Assembly (NCBI GenBank): GCA_047974765.1
Contig: JBKECP010000009.1
Coordinates: 62,001 to 126,000, forward strand
DNA from: JBKECP01 sp047974765
GTDB lineage: Bacteria > Pseudomonadota > Gammaproteobacteria > Pseudomonadales > Halieaceae
Direction: 5' to 3'
Length of the DNA: 64,000 nucleotides
Position 1 is the stretch's first letter. The number at the start of each line of letters is the position of its first letter. The translations under genes and the position numbers were made by a program. Below the pieces are notes generated by a model. It ran no database searches. It saw only the letters and a program-made list of their open reading frames with translations, and was not told the DNA's origin. Below are positions 7,674 through 17,004 of the stretch, piece by piece.

Positions 7674-10600
7674 ATGGCAGCCAATAATAAAAGACACTCC
7701 CACAGGGTTTCACTCGACGACAAGTATGCACTGGATACCACCCGTGCCTACATGACTGGTATCGAAGCCCTGGTTCGTCTGCCCATGCTGCAACATCAGC
7801 GGGATCTTAATCACGGCTTGAATACGGCAGCCTTTGTCTCTGGCTACCGTGGCTCCCCGGTGGGGGGAGTGGATCAGGCTTTGTGGAAGGCTCGTCCCTG
7901 GCTTGATCGTCACAATGTGGTTTTTCAACCTGGAATCAATGAAGATCTGGCGGCAACCGCGGTCTGGGGCAGTCAGCAAACCAATCTGTTTCAGGGTGCA
8001 AAATACGACGGCGTTTTTGCTATGTGGTACGGAAAAGGGCCGGGTGTGGATCGCTCAATGGATGTCATCAAGCATGCCAATGCTTTTGGTACCAGCCGCT
8101 ACGGTGGTGTGCTGGCGGTGGCCGGTGATGACCACGCCTCCAAATCCTCAACCTTGCCTCACCAGAGTGAGCATATGTTTATCGGTGCGTCAGTGCCGGT
8201 GTTGAGTCCTGCCAATGTACAAGAGGTACTTGATCTGGGGGTTTATGGCTGGGAACTGTCGCGTTACTGCGGCTGTTGGGTGGCATTGAAGGCTATTACT
8301 GAAAACATGGATTCGGCCATTTCTGCAGATATTGATCCAAACCGGATCGACATTGTTATTCCGCAGACGTTTCAGTTGCCGCCCGACGGTGTGCATGCCC
8401 GCTGGCCTGATAAGCCAATGGCACAGGAGTTGCGACTTAACAAATACAAAATTTATGCGGCTCGTGAATTTGCCCGTGTCAATGGTATTAACCGCATTGT
8501 GCTGGACAGCCCCAATGCACGTTTTGGCATTATTACTTCCGGCAAGGCTTATCTGGATGTTATGCAGGCTCTGGAAGATATGGGTGTTGATGACCGGGTG
8601 GCGGCCCAGATTGGCCTGCGGGTTTATAAAGTGGGTATGCCCTGGCCACTGGAACCACGTATGACCCATGAGTTTGCTGAGGGGCTGGAAGAAATTCTGG
8701 TGGTGGAGGAAAAGCGCTCCATCATTGAGGATCAACTGACCGGTCAGCTGTACAACTATCCGGTGGCGGCCCGGCCACGGGTTTTTGGCGAATTTGATGA
8801 AGATGGCTGTGACCTGCTGCCCAATCTTGGTGAGCTGACACCAGCCATCGTGGCGCTGGCCATTCACCGTCGTATCCGGCGTTTTTTCCAGTCTGAGTTG
8901 ATGGATCAGCGTATTGCATGGATCAATCAGAAAGAGGTCTCGCTGGCAGCACCGCGTGAAAGTATTGAACGGGTGCCACATTTCTGCTCCGGCTGCCCTC
9001 ACAATACCTCCACCCGCGTGCCGGCAGGCAGTCGCGCTATGGGAGGTATTGGTTGTCACTATATGGCTACCTGGATGCCTGACAGGGAAACACATACTTT
9101 TACCCAGATGGGCGGTGAGGGAGCCACCTGGATTGGCCAGGCACCGTTTACCAAAACGCCACATGTCTTTCAAAACCTGGGCGATGGTACCTATTTTCAC
9201 AGTGGTTTGCTGGCTATTCGGGCAGCAGTGGCTTCGGGTGTCAATATTACATACAAAATTCTGTATAACGATGCCGTTGCCATGACGGGTGGTCAGCCGA
9301 TTGATGGCAGCTTGAGCGTGTCTAACCTGGTTCATCAGGTCAGTGCCGAAGGTATCAGACGTATTGCGCTGGTTTCTGATACGCCTGATGTGTGGCGGGG
9401 TGATTTTCATAGTATCGAAGGTTTCAGCCTGCACCATCGGGACGATATGAATTTTCTACAGCAGGAACTGCGGGACTTCAGTGGCGTTTCGGTGATTGTT
9501 TATGTACAGACCTGTGCAGCTGAAAAACGTCGTCGCCGCAAAAAGGGGGTTCTGGAGGATCCTCCCAGGCGCCTGTTCATCAATGATGAAGTTTGCGAAG
9601 GCTGTGGTGATTGTGGTGTTCAATCCAATTGTTTGTCCGTATTGCCAAAAGAAACTGAACTTGGCCGGAAACGCCAGATTGATCAAAGTGCCTGCAATAA
9701 GGACTATAGCTGTGCCAGGGGATTTTGTCCGAGCTTTGTTAGTGTGCTGGGTGGTTCACTGCGCAAGCCAGAGGGTGCTGGTGACTTGAGTGGACATTTT
9801 GATGTGTTGCCCGAACCTGTCCTGCCGACGCTGGATCAGCCCTGGAACACGGTAGTTACTGGCGTTGGTGGCACTGGTGTACTGACGATTGCTTCACTGG
9901 TGGCAATGGCAGCTCACATTGAAGGCAAGGGCTGTGCGACGATGAACCAGACCGGTCTGGCACAGAAATTTGGTGCGGTAGTCAGCCATGTACGGGTGAG
10001 TCGCAATCAGGAAGATATAAAAGCCGTACGTATACCGGCAGGCGAAGCTGATTTGCTGATCGGTTGTGATCTGGTGGTTACATCTGCCTATGAGGCTATG
10101 GGCAAGGTTGCTCATGGTCGGACCCACGCGGTAGTCAACGATGCTGAAGTGCCAACCGCCTCCTTTGTGCGTGACCCCGATGCCGACTTTCCCGGTACAG
10201 GTATGAAGGCCACTATTACCGAAGAGGTGGGGGAGAGTGGTACCTATTTTATTAATTCCACCTGGATTGCCACTCATCTGATGGGTGACTCTATTGCTTC
10301 CAACCTGTTTTTGCTGGGTTTTGCCTGGCAGCAGGGTCTGGTACCCGTATCGGCACAGGCTCTTGATGAAGCGATTGAACTTAATGCTGTGGCTGTTGAG
10401 TTTAATAAGCAGGCTTTTTTGTGGGGGCGACGGATGGCTCACCAGCCAGACAAAGTGCTGGCACAGGTGAGACAGCTGGCACCAGAAATTCATAGCCCGC
10501 TGAATTCTCTGGATGAAATCGTTGCTGATCGGGTCAGCCGTTTGACGGTTTATCAGGACAGTGCTTATGCTGCCCGTTATCATCGTTTTATCGATCAGAT

Positions 10601-11174
10601 AAGAATCCATGATCCACGTCAGAATCAGGCTGATTCACTCTCAATTGCTGTTGCCCGCAACCTCTATAAACTGATGGCTTACAAGGATGAGTATGAAGTT
10701 GCCCGCCTGTATAGTGAGCCTGGCTTTCGCCGTAAACTGGCGCAGCAGTTTGACGGAAATTTTACGCTAAGGGTCAGTCTGGCGCCGCCTTTACTGGCAA
10801 GCAAGGACCCAAAAACAGGGCAGTTGAAAAAACGGGAGTTTGGCCCCTGGGTATTTGGTCTGTTCAGGCTGTTGGCAAAATTGCGTACCTTGCGAGGTGG
10901 CCGTTTTGACATCTTTGGTTATAGTGAAGAACGCTGCCAGGAGCGCCGAGATATTAGTGATTATGAGGCGCTGGTAGTCAGTATTTGTTCCCAGCTCAAT
11001 GATGATAATTATGCATTGATATTGGAACTGGCCCGGTTACCTGAAAAACTGCGTGGCTTTGGCTATATCAAGGACCGTAAGCGGGAACAAATTAACCTGC
11101 GTAAACAGACACTGCTGGCCCAACTGTATAGTGCTGGCCATGATGAGACACTAAAAATTGTCGATACAGCCTGA
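7674..11174 (+). CDS. Fused indolepyruvate:ferredoxin oxidoreductase, paralogue 1
   Basis: A 1166-residue thiamine-diphosphate, iron-sulfur enzyme that oxidatively decarboxylates aryl- or branched-chain 2-oxoacids to acyl-CoA, reducing ferredoxin. The order seen is: N-terminal pyrimidine-binding/alpha domain ('FVSGYRGSPVGGVD', 'GINEDLAATAVWGSQ'); a 'CSGCPHNTSTR' motif; the ThDP diphosphate site around 'GDGTYFHSGL'; ferredoxin-type cysteines 'CEGCGDCGVQSNC' near residue 641 and 'CNKDYSCARGFCPSF'; then a gamma/Rossmann-like domain 'GVGGTGVLTIASLV' from about 725. A perfect AGGAGGT-like site (within 7659-7668) precedes the ATG. It diverges from the Lrp-type regulator. A second copy lies at 56373-59825. 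The preferred oxoacid cannot be read from sequence. Confidence 0.9.
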   Translation: MAANNKRHSHRVSLDDKYALDTTRAYMTGIEALVRLPMLQHQRDLNHGLNTAAFVSGYRGSPVGGVDQALWKARPWLDRHNVVFQPGINEDLAATAVWGSQQTNLFQGAKYDGVFAMWYGKGPGVDRSMDVIKHANAFGTSRYGGVLAVAGDDHASKSSTLPHQSEHMFIGASVPVLSPANVQEVLDLGVYGWELSRYCGCWVALKAITENMDSAISADIDPNRIDIVIPQTFQLPPDGVHARWPDKPMAQELRLNKYKIYAAREFARVNGINRIVLDSPNARFGIITSGKAYLDVMQALEDMGVDDRVAAQIGLRVYKVGMPWPLEPRMTHEFAEGLEEILVVEEKRSIIEDQLTGQLYNYPVAARPRVFGEFDEDGCDLLPNLGELTPAIVALAIHRRIRRFFQSELMDQRIAWINQKEVSLAAPRESIERVPHFCSGCPHNTSTRVPAGSRAMGGIGCHYMATWMPDRETHTFTQMGGEGATWIGQAPFTKTPHVFQNLGDGTYFHSGLLAIRAAVASGVNITYKILYNDAVAMTGGQPIDGSLSVSNLVHQVSAEGIRRIALVSDTPDVWRGDFHSIEGFSLHHRDDMNFLQQELRDFSGVSVIVYVQTCAAEKRRRRKKGVLEDPPRRLFINDEVCEGCGDCGVQSNCLSVLPKETELGRKRQIDQSACNKDYSCARGFCPSFVSVLGGSLRKPEGAGDLSGHFDVLPEPVLPTLDQPWNTVVTGVGGTGVLTIASLVAMAAHIEGKGCATMNQTGLAQKFGAVVSHVRVSRNQEDIKAVRIPAGEADLLIGCDLVVTSAYEAMGKVAHGRTHAVVNDAEVPTASFVRDPDADFPGTGMKATITEEVGESGTYFINSTWIATHLMGDSIASNLFLLGFAWQQGLVPVSAQALDEAIELNAVAVEFNKQAFLWGRRMAHQPDKVLAQVRQLAPEIHSPLNSLDEIVADRVSRLTVYQDSAYAARYHRFIDQIRIHDPRQNQADSLSIAVARNLYKLMAYKDEYEVARLYSEPGFRRKLAQQFDGNFTLRVSLAPPLLASKDPKTGQLKKREFGPWVFGLFRLLAKLRTLRGGRFDIFGYSEERCQERRDISDYEALVVSICSQLNDDNYALILELARLPEKLRGFGYIKDRKREQINLRKQTLLAQLYSAGHDETLKIVDTA

Positions 11175-11189
11175 CAGGTAGTGAGTATA

Positions 11190-11318
11190 TTGTCGCCTTG
11201 TAAAATTGGCGGAACTTGCAAAATTTCTTGATTTCACAGGGCTTGCGATCAAGTTTGTCGATCGCGGCACGTCCGTGTGCCACTATTAGCCGGGCAATCT
11301 TTGTGGTCGGGTTAATAA
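11190..11318 (+). repeat. Degenerate copy of the TTAACC/GGTTAA hairpin repeat family
   Basis: It starts 16 bp after the IOR stop codon and ends in GGTCGGGTTAATAA. It aligns with the better copies at 16715 and 21261: the TTGTCGCC start, the GGCGGAA...TTCTTGATTT hairpin, a GCGATC/GATCGC stem, the GGCAC/GTGCC stem and the GGTTAATA end. The first hairpin is missing. The orientation is the same as in those copies. Confidence 0.65.
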
Positions 11319-11434
11319 GAAAGTAAAATATCGCCAAATATGCTGCCGATAGGGTTTTGGCAATAACTGTCTCAAAGATGTTTATGGGTATAAGCCCACA
11401 ATCTAAAAAATGGAATGATTTAGGGAAGATATAT

Positions 11435-12883
11435 ATGACCAAAAAAAGGATCACGGCAGTAATTTTTGTCGTTTGCGCATTGGCAGGAACCTACTTTTAT
11501 CTGGATATGGCTGCGCAGAATGAGGCCGAGCGACAATTTAATGTGATGAAGGATCGGCTGGCAGCACTCGATGACTCGCTTAGTCTGGAGGTGAAGTCCA
11601 TAGATGCCTCTGTTTTTCAGGCGAGTGCAATTTACCGTGAAGTGCTTGTTGCTGATAACCGTGGCAATCGACTTGAATCAGAGACTTTGCGTGTGTCGGC
11701 GGTAGCGGATAATGTTTCGTCTGTGTCATTTGATAACGGCAGGCTATCCTCAAAAGAGGAAGTTATGACAATCACCTTTGATAAGCTGGCTATGGAAGAT
11801 ATCAACGTTGAAGATCTGCAAATGATTTTTGACGTCAGCATAGGTAATCGCCCATCCAATGTGCTAATGGCACGTTTGGCAACGCTTGATACTGGCCCTG
11901 TGACATTGGCCGGAGTTGGCATGGATATACCTGATCATCGTGTCATTGGAAAAATAGGTTCGTTGTCATTTGATAATATCGAGCATGGTGTAATTGTGGC
12001 GCCGCGCTTAAAAGAATTTTATCTTTCTGGGCCTGACAGTAATTTAGGTCGGTTGACAAGTATTGAAGTTAGTGACGTCAAGATAGGCGGTATTCAAATA
12101 GTATCGCTATTTAATGGTGGTAAAACACTGGAACTTGATGACAATCAGCTTGCAGACGGCTGGCTCAAGGGCTTGCGTCTGGAATCAGACGGGCTGGAGA
12201 TGGGCATAGAGCACTGGGCATTGACTGATATGAACATGGTGGATGGCCTGTTGAGCAGCATGAATATAGAGATTGATAACGTCTATATTAATCGCCCGAA
12301 GGCAGGTGCTGCCGTACGTTCTGATCCTGAATTTGCGCCGATACTGGCCATGTTTGATACCCTCAATACGGATCAGGTCGGTTTGTCGTCAAATATGGCT
12401 TACACTGCGGACCCAAAATCTAATACTCTCTCTTTTAAACTGGGTCTGGGGTTGAAAGAGCTGGGGCGGGCAGATTTGTCTTTCGCTTTTGACGATATTG
12501 ACATAGCGGCCTTGCCGGCAGCCGTGATGAAACCAGAGATGAATGATACATTCCCGGACCAGATAATAAATAAAGTAAGACTGGTGTCGATGTCATTTGA
12601 CTACCGTGATGAGCAATTGATTGATCTGGTTGCCAGTCAATACGGCGGGCTTGCGAATCTGGCCAATATGCTGATGCCGGATATCGAGGGGCTTGCTGCT
12701 TCGCTCCCTCCCGATGATAGTGCTGTGATTACAAAGGCAGTGCATGCTTTTCTTGTTGATGGCAATAAATTTGCAATAACATTCAAGCCAGACATGCCGA
12801 CTCCGCTGATTAATCTGCAACACATGGTTTACAGAGGCTCTTCTCTAACCCGCGACCTGGGAATGACCATAGAAGGTGGTTGA
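11435..12883 (+). CDS. Unrecognised membrane-anchored protein
   Basis: A protein of 482 residues. ATG 11435 follows AGGGAAG at a suitable distance; in-frame upstream starts from 11357 lack a good site and add a non-hydrophobic tail. Residues 5-24 form one uncleaved membrane anchor ('ITAVIFVVCALAGTYFYL'). The rest is soluble, acidic and rich in alternating hydrophobic residues suggesting long beta structure, with repeated phrases such as 'DLQMIFDVSIG', 'GIQIVSLFNGGKTLEL' and 'LSFAFDDIDIAALP'. This superficially resembles AsmA/DUF945-like periplasmic proteins, but no family was recognised. It probably faces the periplasm. Codon use is more A/T-rich than in the neighbours. Its role is unknown. 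Confidence 0.7.
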   Translation: MTKKRITAVIFVVCALAGTYFYLDMAAQNEAERQFNVMKDRLAALDDSLSLEVKSIDASVFQASAIYREVLVADNRGNRLESETLRVSAVADNVSSVSFDNGRLSSKEEVMTITFDKLAMEDINVEDLQMIFDVSIGNRPSNVLMARLATLDTGPVTLAGVGMDIPDHRVIGKIGSLSFDNIEHGVIVAPRLKEFYLSGPDSNLGRLTSIEVSDVKIGGIQIVSLFNGGKTLELDDNQLADGWLKGLRLESDGLEMGIEHWALTDMNMVDGLLSSMNIEIDNVYINRPKAGAAVRSDPEFAPILAMFDTLNTDQVGLSSNMAYTADPKSNTLSFKLGLGLKELGRADLSFAFDDIDIAALPAAVMKPEMNDTFPDQIINKVRLVSMSFDYRDEQLIDLVASQYGGLANLANMLMPDIEGLAASLPPDDSAVITKAVHAFLVDGNKFAITFKPDMPTPLINLQHMVYRGSSLTRDLGMTIEGG

Positions 12884-12906
12884 GCGTTATACGGTGAATT
12901 AATTCA

Positions 12907-12945
12907 GTGATTTCGCCCGGTAATTTTAATTGCCGGGTTAAATCA
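12907..12945. terminator. Hairpin between convergent genes, possible bidirectional terminator
   Basis: GTGATTT pairs with AAATCAC, and inside them CCCGGTAA pairs with TTGCCGGG (one wobble) around a TTTTAA loop. It lies in the 99-bp gap between the 3' ends of the unknown membrane protein and the SDR gene. It contains TTGCCGGGTTAA, the end motif of the repeat family. No long U-tract is present, so termination is only likely. Confidence 0.45.
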
Positions 12946-12982
12946 CAATAATAAATAACGGGCTGCACGCTTCAATTATTCC

Positions 12983-13684
12983 TCAGTGCTCTTTCTGGCC
13001 CAGATTAGCGTGTAATACTGCACCGTTAATCACCGGATTATGATGTGCCCAATACAGTAGTTCGGCAATTTCTGTTGGTTTAATCAGGCGCTCAAACGCA
13101 TTCATTGAAGCGATGGTTGCACGCAGCGAGGTATTATCGCCAAGATGAGTGCGTAACATTTCCGTGTCAGTAAAGCCGGGACAAATCAGTGCCGTATGAA
13201 TACCCTGACCCATTAAATCCTGGCAGCTGGCACGCATCATACCTAGTTGTGCATGCTTGCTGAGTATATAGCTGAAGCTGTTGGCAACGGCCTTTTCAGA
13301 CAGGGTCGAACCTACATAAAGCAGGCTGGATGAGGCGGGCAGGGCGCTTAGCAGATGCTGATTGATGCTGTTGATGGCGACAATGTTGGTTTCCAGTATT
13401 GTTCGTAATGTCAGGCTGTCACAGTTATCAGCGCTGTCTTTGTGCATCTGACTGGCATTGTGGATCAGGCTGACAGACTGACTGGCTTTGATCTTTGGCA
13501 GCAAAAATTGACAGCTGCTGTCGATGTCCGTGGCAGAGTTGAGGTCGCAGGGCAGATTGTTGATATTGGCCTGGGGATTCTGGCGTCGTGAGAGATTAAA
13601 AACCTGGTAACCGCTGGCAGCAAATAAGGAAGCAGTGGCAGCTCCGATACCTGTGCTGGCACCAGTAATAATGGCAGTCTTCAT
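12983..13684 (-). CDS. SDR family NAD(P)-dependent oxidoreductase
   Basis: A 233-residue classical short-chain dehydrogenase. The cofactor loop is 'TGASTGIGAA', 'NASQ' stands at the NNAG position, the catalytic Ser sits in 'VGSTLS', and the Tyr-x-x-x-Lys motif is 'YILSK', with the Ser 13 residues before the Tyr. ATG 13684 starts directly before the Rossmann strand; a TTG at 13696 is in frame. It resembles small YciK/benzil-reductase-like SDRs, but the substrate is unknown. It is a single gene, divergent from the PTPS-family gene. Confidence 0.85.
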   Translation of the reverse strand: MKTAIITGASTGIGAATASLFAASGYQVFNLSRRQNPQANINNLPCDLNSATDIDSSCQFLLPKIKASQSVSLIHNASQMHKDSADNCDSLTLRTILETNIVAINSINQHLLSALPASSSLLYVGSTLSEKAVANSFSYILSKHAQLGMMRASCQDLMGQGIHTALICPGFTDTEMLRTHLGDNTSLRATIASMNAFERLIKPTEIAELLYWAHHNPVINGAVLHANLGQKEH

Positions 13685-13879
13685 AGTGCTTACCAAACAG
13701 TGTGTATCATGGCTTCAGACATAGCGACCTATGCTGTTCATTTAGTGCAACAATATGATATTAGCGCAGGCGCGTTCTTATCGGTAGCGCTGATAGCGCA
13801 GGTGATACGAAGGTGATGAACAGGCACTTGTCAATGAGAGTTTGAATCGTAACAATGGCCAGCTTCCATCAGCGAGGTA

Positions 13880-14389
13880 ATGGCACTGATTATGGAGCGC
13901 CTGGCAACACTTTATATTGATAAGGAGCGTCACAAGTTTTCGGCGGCGCATTTCACTATCTTCAGTGCGACTGATCGAGAGCGCCTGCACGGTCACAACT
14001 ATTCAGTGTCGGCCCGTATTCTTGCACCAATGGGAGCAAGTGGCTTTTCGGCGGACTACAATGTCTACAAGCGACGAATTGCCACTTTATGTCAGGCTCT
14101 GGATGAGTATTTGCTGCTGGCTGCTGATTCACCTCACCTGAAAATCAGTGAGGAGGGAGAGTATTATCGTGTTCAATATAATAGAGAAAACATGCTGTTT
14201 TTGCGCAGTGATACCCTGTTGCTGCCGGTGATTAACGCTACCATTGAGGAGTTTTCTCACTATTTACTTGGTAGATTGCTGGCACTGAGTGAAGGTGATG
14301 ACTTAAGAGAGGTTGACCTGTGCGTTTCTTCTGGTGCCGGGCAGACAGCCTGTGCAAGTTGGAGGAAAAGTAGCGGCAGCACCGTTTAA
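13880..14389 (+). CDS. 6-pyruvoyl-tetrahydropterin synthase family protein, PTPS-III-like
   Basis: A 169-residue T-fold protein. The zinc-binding histidines are H24 in 'KFSAAHF' and H37/H39 in 'LHGHNY'. QueD has Cys-x-x-x-His-Gly-His here. In this protein the Cys position is Arg33, and Glu34 gives Glu-x-x-His-Gly-His, the pattern reported for PTPS-III enzymes that can replace dihydroneopterin aldolase in folate synthesis. A second oddity is 'CVSSGAGQTA' near the C-terminus, where QueD has a pterin-anchoring Glu-Thr. The start is ATG 13880 or 13892; neither has ideal spacing from GAGG at 13874-13877. Family membership is sure; function is inferred. Confidence 0.8.
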   Translation: MALIMERLATLYIDKERHKFSAAHFTIFSATDRERLHGHNYSVSARILAPMGASGFSADYNVYKRRIATLCQALDEYLLLAADSPHLKISEEGEYYRVQYNRENMLFLRSDTLLLPVINATIEEFSHYLLGRLLALSEGDDLREVDLCVSSGAGQTACASWRKSSGSTV

Positions 14390-14484
14390 TTCCCTTTTGT
14401 ATCAGTAGTTTTGACTATTTTTATGACTGTATAATGGTTGCCCAATCTGAGATAAAGCTGGAACAATCAATGAGGAACCTGAGC

Positions 14485-16548
14485 ATGAGGTGCTATCAAA
14501 GCCTGTTGTTGACTGTAGTTTTGTTTGGTGCTGCAACCTGCGCTACTGCTTCGCCTTTTTCTGCTGAGGATGTGTTTGGCTTGCGCTATGCCAGTAATCC
14601 GCTGGTCAGCACTGATGGCAAGCGGGTTCTCTACGTGCGCCACAGTATGGATATCATGAAGGATCAGGCGCGTAGCAATCTCTGGTTACTGGATATAGCC
14701 AGTGGTCAAAGCCTGCCGGTGACTACCGGGCCAAATAATATCGGCAGCCCGGTTTTGTCCCCTGATAGTAAGCAGGTTGCCTATGTCAGTCGGGATGATA
14801 CAGGCCGTCAGCTCTTTGTCAGTTGGCTGGATGAACCACGCACCGCACAATTGACCCGCCTGGCTCAGAGGCCGATGAACTTATCCTGGTCACCCGATGG
14901 CAAGTGGCTTGCTTTTAGTATGCTGGTGCCGTCGGAGCCACCAACTATGGGCAAGTTGCCCGCCAAGCCCAAGGGCGCCGACTGGGCACCGCCCCCTGTT
15001 GTAGTTGATCGTTCAGTCTATCGTTATGATGGCCTTGGTAATCGACCTGAAGGCTTCAACCATATTTTTGTAATACCTGCAGATGGCGGCAACCCCCGTC
15101 AGTTGACTCAGGGTGATTTTAACCACGACGGACGTATTGGCTGGTCTGCCAATAGTCGGGAAATCTTTTTTTCAGCCAACCGGCATGTCGATTGGGAAAT
15201 TGATATGGTCAATTCGGAGATTTACCGGATTGATATTGAGGGTGGCGAACCCTTCCAGTTGACCTGCCGTGGTGGTCCCGATGGTAATTTGTCGGTCTCT
15301 CCCGATGGTAAGCTGATTGCCTATACTGGCTGGGATGACAAACGTATGGGTTATCATCGCGCACGCCTTTATGTGATGACCCGCGATGGCAATGATTCCC
15401 GTGAATTACTGACAGAGTTTGATCGCAATATTGAGCATCCCACCTGGTCTGGCGATAGCAGGAAAATTTATTTCCAGTTTGATGACAAGGGCGATACGGT
15501 ACTGGCATCGGTGAATTTGTCCGGCAAAATGAAAGAGCTGGCTCGCAATCTGGGAGGACAGTCTCTGGGGCGACCCTACACTGGGGCGAGTTTTGGCGTT
15601 GGTGGTGATCGCTATGCCTATACATCTGGTTCAGCCAATGCCCCGGCAGATATTTCCATAGGTAAAAGCGGTAGTAATCGCCAGCTGACACAGCTTAATG
15701 ACAACCTGCTCAAGCACCGGGAATTGGCTTCTGTTGAAGAGCTGTGGTTCAAATCCAGCTTTGACGGGCAGAATATTCAAGCCTGGATTGCCAGGCCGCC
15801 GGGTTTTGACAGGAATAAATCCTACCCGATGATTTTGGAGATTCACGGTGGTCCTTTTGCCGCTTATGGGCCTCATTTTGCTGCGGAAATACAGCTCTAT
15901 GCCGCTGCTGGTTATGTTGTGCTCTATGTTAATCCCCGTGGTAGTACCAGTTATGGTGAAAAATTTGCCAACCTGATTCACCATAATTATCCCGGCCAGG
16001 ATTATGACGACTTGATGTCGGCAGTGGATGCCGTACTGGAGCAGGGCTATATCGATGAAAACCAACTCTATGTGACCGGTGGTTCTGGTGGTGGTGTACT
16101 GACAGCCTGGATTGTGGGCAAAACTGATCGTTTTCGGGCAGCGGTAGTGGCCAAGCCAGTTATCAACTGGACCAGCTTTGTATTGACTGCCGATATGCCG
16201 CCGTATTTCTCACGCTATTGGTTTGATAAAATGCCCTGGGAAGACCCGATGGGGTACTGGCAGCGTTCGCCGCTGTCGCTGGTGGGTAATGTGAGTACGC
16301 CGACTATGCTGCTGACAGGCGAGTCAGATTTGCGTACACCGATGCCGGAGACCGAACAATACTACCAGGCTCTAACATTGCGCGGTGTGGATACGGCCAT
16401 GGTGCGTATGCCTGGTGCCTCTCATAGTATCTACAGGCGCCCCAGCCAGTTGGTTGGCAAGGTGGCGGCGATTCTGGAATGGTTTGATCTGTATAAACCT
16501 GTGGCGGTGGAAAGTGCTTTGGTGAAAAGTGCCTTGAAAGAAAAATAA
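14485..16548 (+). CDS. S9 family serine peptidase (acylaminoacyl-peptidase-like), exported
   Basis: A 687-residue prolyl-oligopeptidase-family enzyme. A signal peptide (to about residue 23, 'ATCATA' before SPFSAEDV) sends it to the periplasm or beyond. A WD40-like beta-propeller follows (about 30-400; repeated 'SPDGK', 'LSPDSKQVAYVS', 'SVSPDGKLIAYTGW'), then the alpha/beta hydrolase domain with oxyanion region 'EIHGGP'. The triad is Ser534 in 'TGGSGGG', Asp615 in 'GESDLRTP' and His647 in 'GASHSIYRRP'. ATG 14485 has GAGGAA 7 bases upstream; ATG 14470 and 14434 are in frame but have poor sites. The likely role is peptide scavenging. It is a single-gene unit. Confidence 0.9.
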   Translation: MRCYQSLLLTVVLFGAATCATASPFSAEDVFGLRYASNPLVSTDGKRVLYVRHSMDIMKDQARSNLWLLDIASGQSLPVTTGPNNIGSPVLSPDSKQVAYVSRDDTGRQLFVSWLDEPRTAQLTRLAQRPMNLSWSPDGKWLAFSMLVPSEPPTMGKLPAKPKGADWAPPPVVVDRSVYRYDGLGNRPEGFNHIFVIPADGGNPRQLTQGDFNHDGRIGWSANSREIFFSANRHVDWEIDMVNSEIYRIDIEGGEPFQLTCRGGPDGNLSVSPDGKLIAYTGWDDKRMGYHRARLYVMTRDGNDSRELLTEFDRNIEHPTWSGDSRKIYFQFDDKGDTVLASVNLSGKMKELARNLGGQSLGRPYTGASFGVGGDRYAYTSGSANAPADISIGKSGSNRQLTQLNDNLLKHRELASVEELWFKSSFDGQNIQAWIARPPGFDRNKSYPMILEIHGGPFAAYGPHFAAEIQLYAAAGYVVLYVNPRGSTSYGEKFANLIHHNYPGQDYDDLMSAVDAVLEQGYIDENQLYVTGGSGGGVLTAWIVGKTDRFRAAVVAKPVINWTSFVLTADMPPYFSRYWFDKMPWEDPMGYWQRSPLSLVGNVSTPTMLLTGESDLRTPMPETEQYYQALTLRGVDTAMVRMPGASHSIYRRPSQLVGKVAAILEWFDLYKPVAVESALVKSALKEK

Positions 16549-16714
16549 TCCCGATTATTGTGATGCTTTAGCTGTATGACGTTTTCTTTGCAGGGGGTTT
16601 CCCTTTTGTTGGTAATCCCGAGCCGACAGGTAATGTAGCCTTTATTTATGACGCCACTTTTATTGTTGTATTACTCGTTGTATTTCAGCCGAAAACCCAG
16701 GAAGAAGATTGCTC

Positions 16715-16886
16715 TTATTAACCAGGTAATCAAATAGATGAACCCCTCGCTACTTGATTGTCGCCCCTGAAAATCAGCGGAATGTGTGAAATTCCTTGAT
16801 TTTTAGGGGCTCGCGCAGGCTTACAGCCTGCGGTGGCACATTTATGTACCGCTTATTCATTCGGCTAAAAGCTTGTCGGGTTAATA
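16715..16886 (+). repeat. Full-length copy of the TTAACC/GGTTAA hairpin repeat
   Basis: This copy (about 171 bp) lies in the 456-bp gap between the S9 peptidase and helicase genes, which otherwise shows nothing. It runs from TTATTAACC to CGGGTTAATA and holds four stem-loops in order: AATCAAAT/ACTTGATT; CCCCTGAAAATCA with TGATTTTTAGGGG, enclosing GGAAT/ATTCC; GCAGGCT/AGCCTGC; and a GGCACA/TGTACC stem. The closest relative is the copy at 21261-21431. Confidence 0.8.
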
Positions 16887-17004
16887 TTGATAAATAATGC
16901 TGCGAGGAACAGGGTTTTAATTAATATTTAAAATAGCTTTTTTGTGGGGATTTTCCGGCAGTTTTCCGCTATTGTTTCGATCAGGCTGTAATTTTTCATA
17001 TAGT

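Noticed and set aside
8190..9437. A 415-codon open frame on the minus strand inside the first IOR gene
   Set aside because: It lies fully antisense to a well-supported enzyme gene and has no family motifs; the amino-acid make-up is that of a shadow frame.
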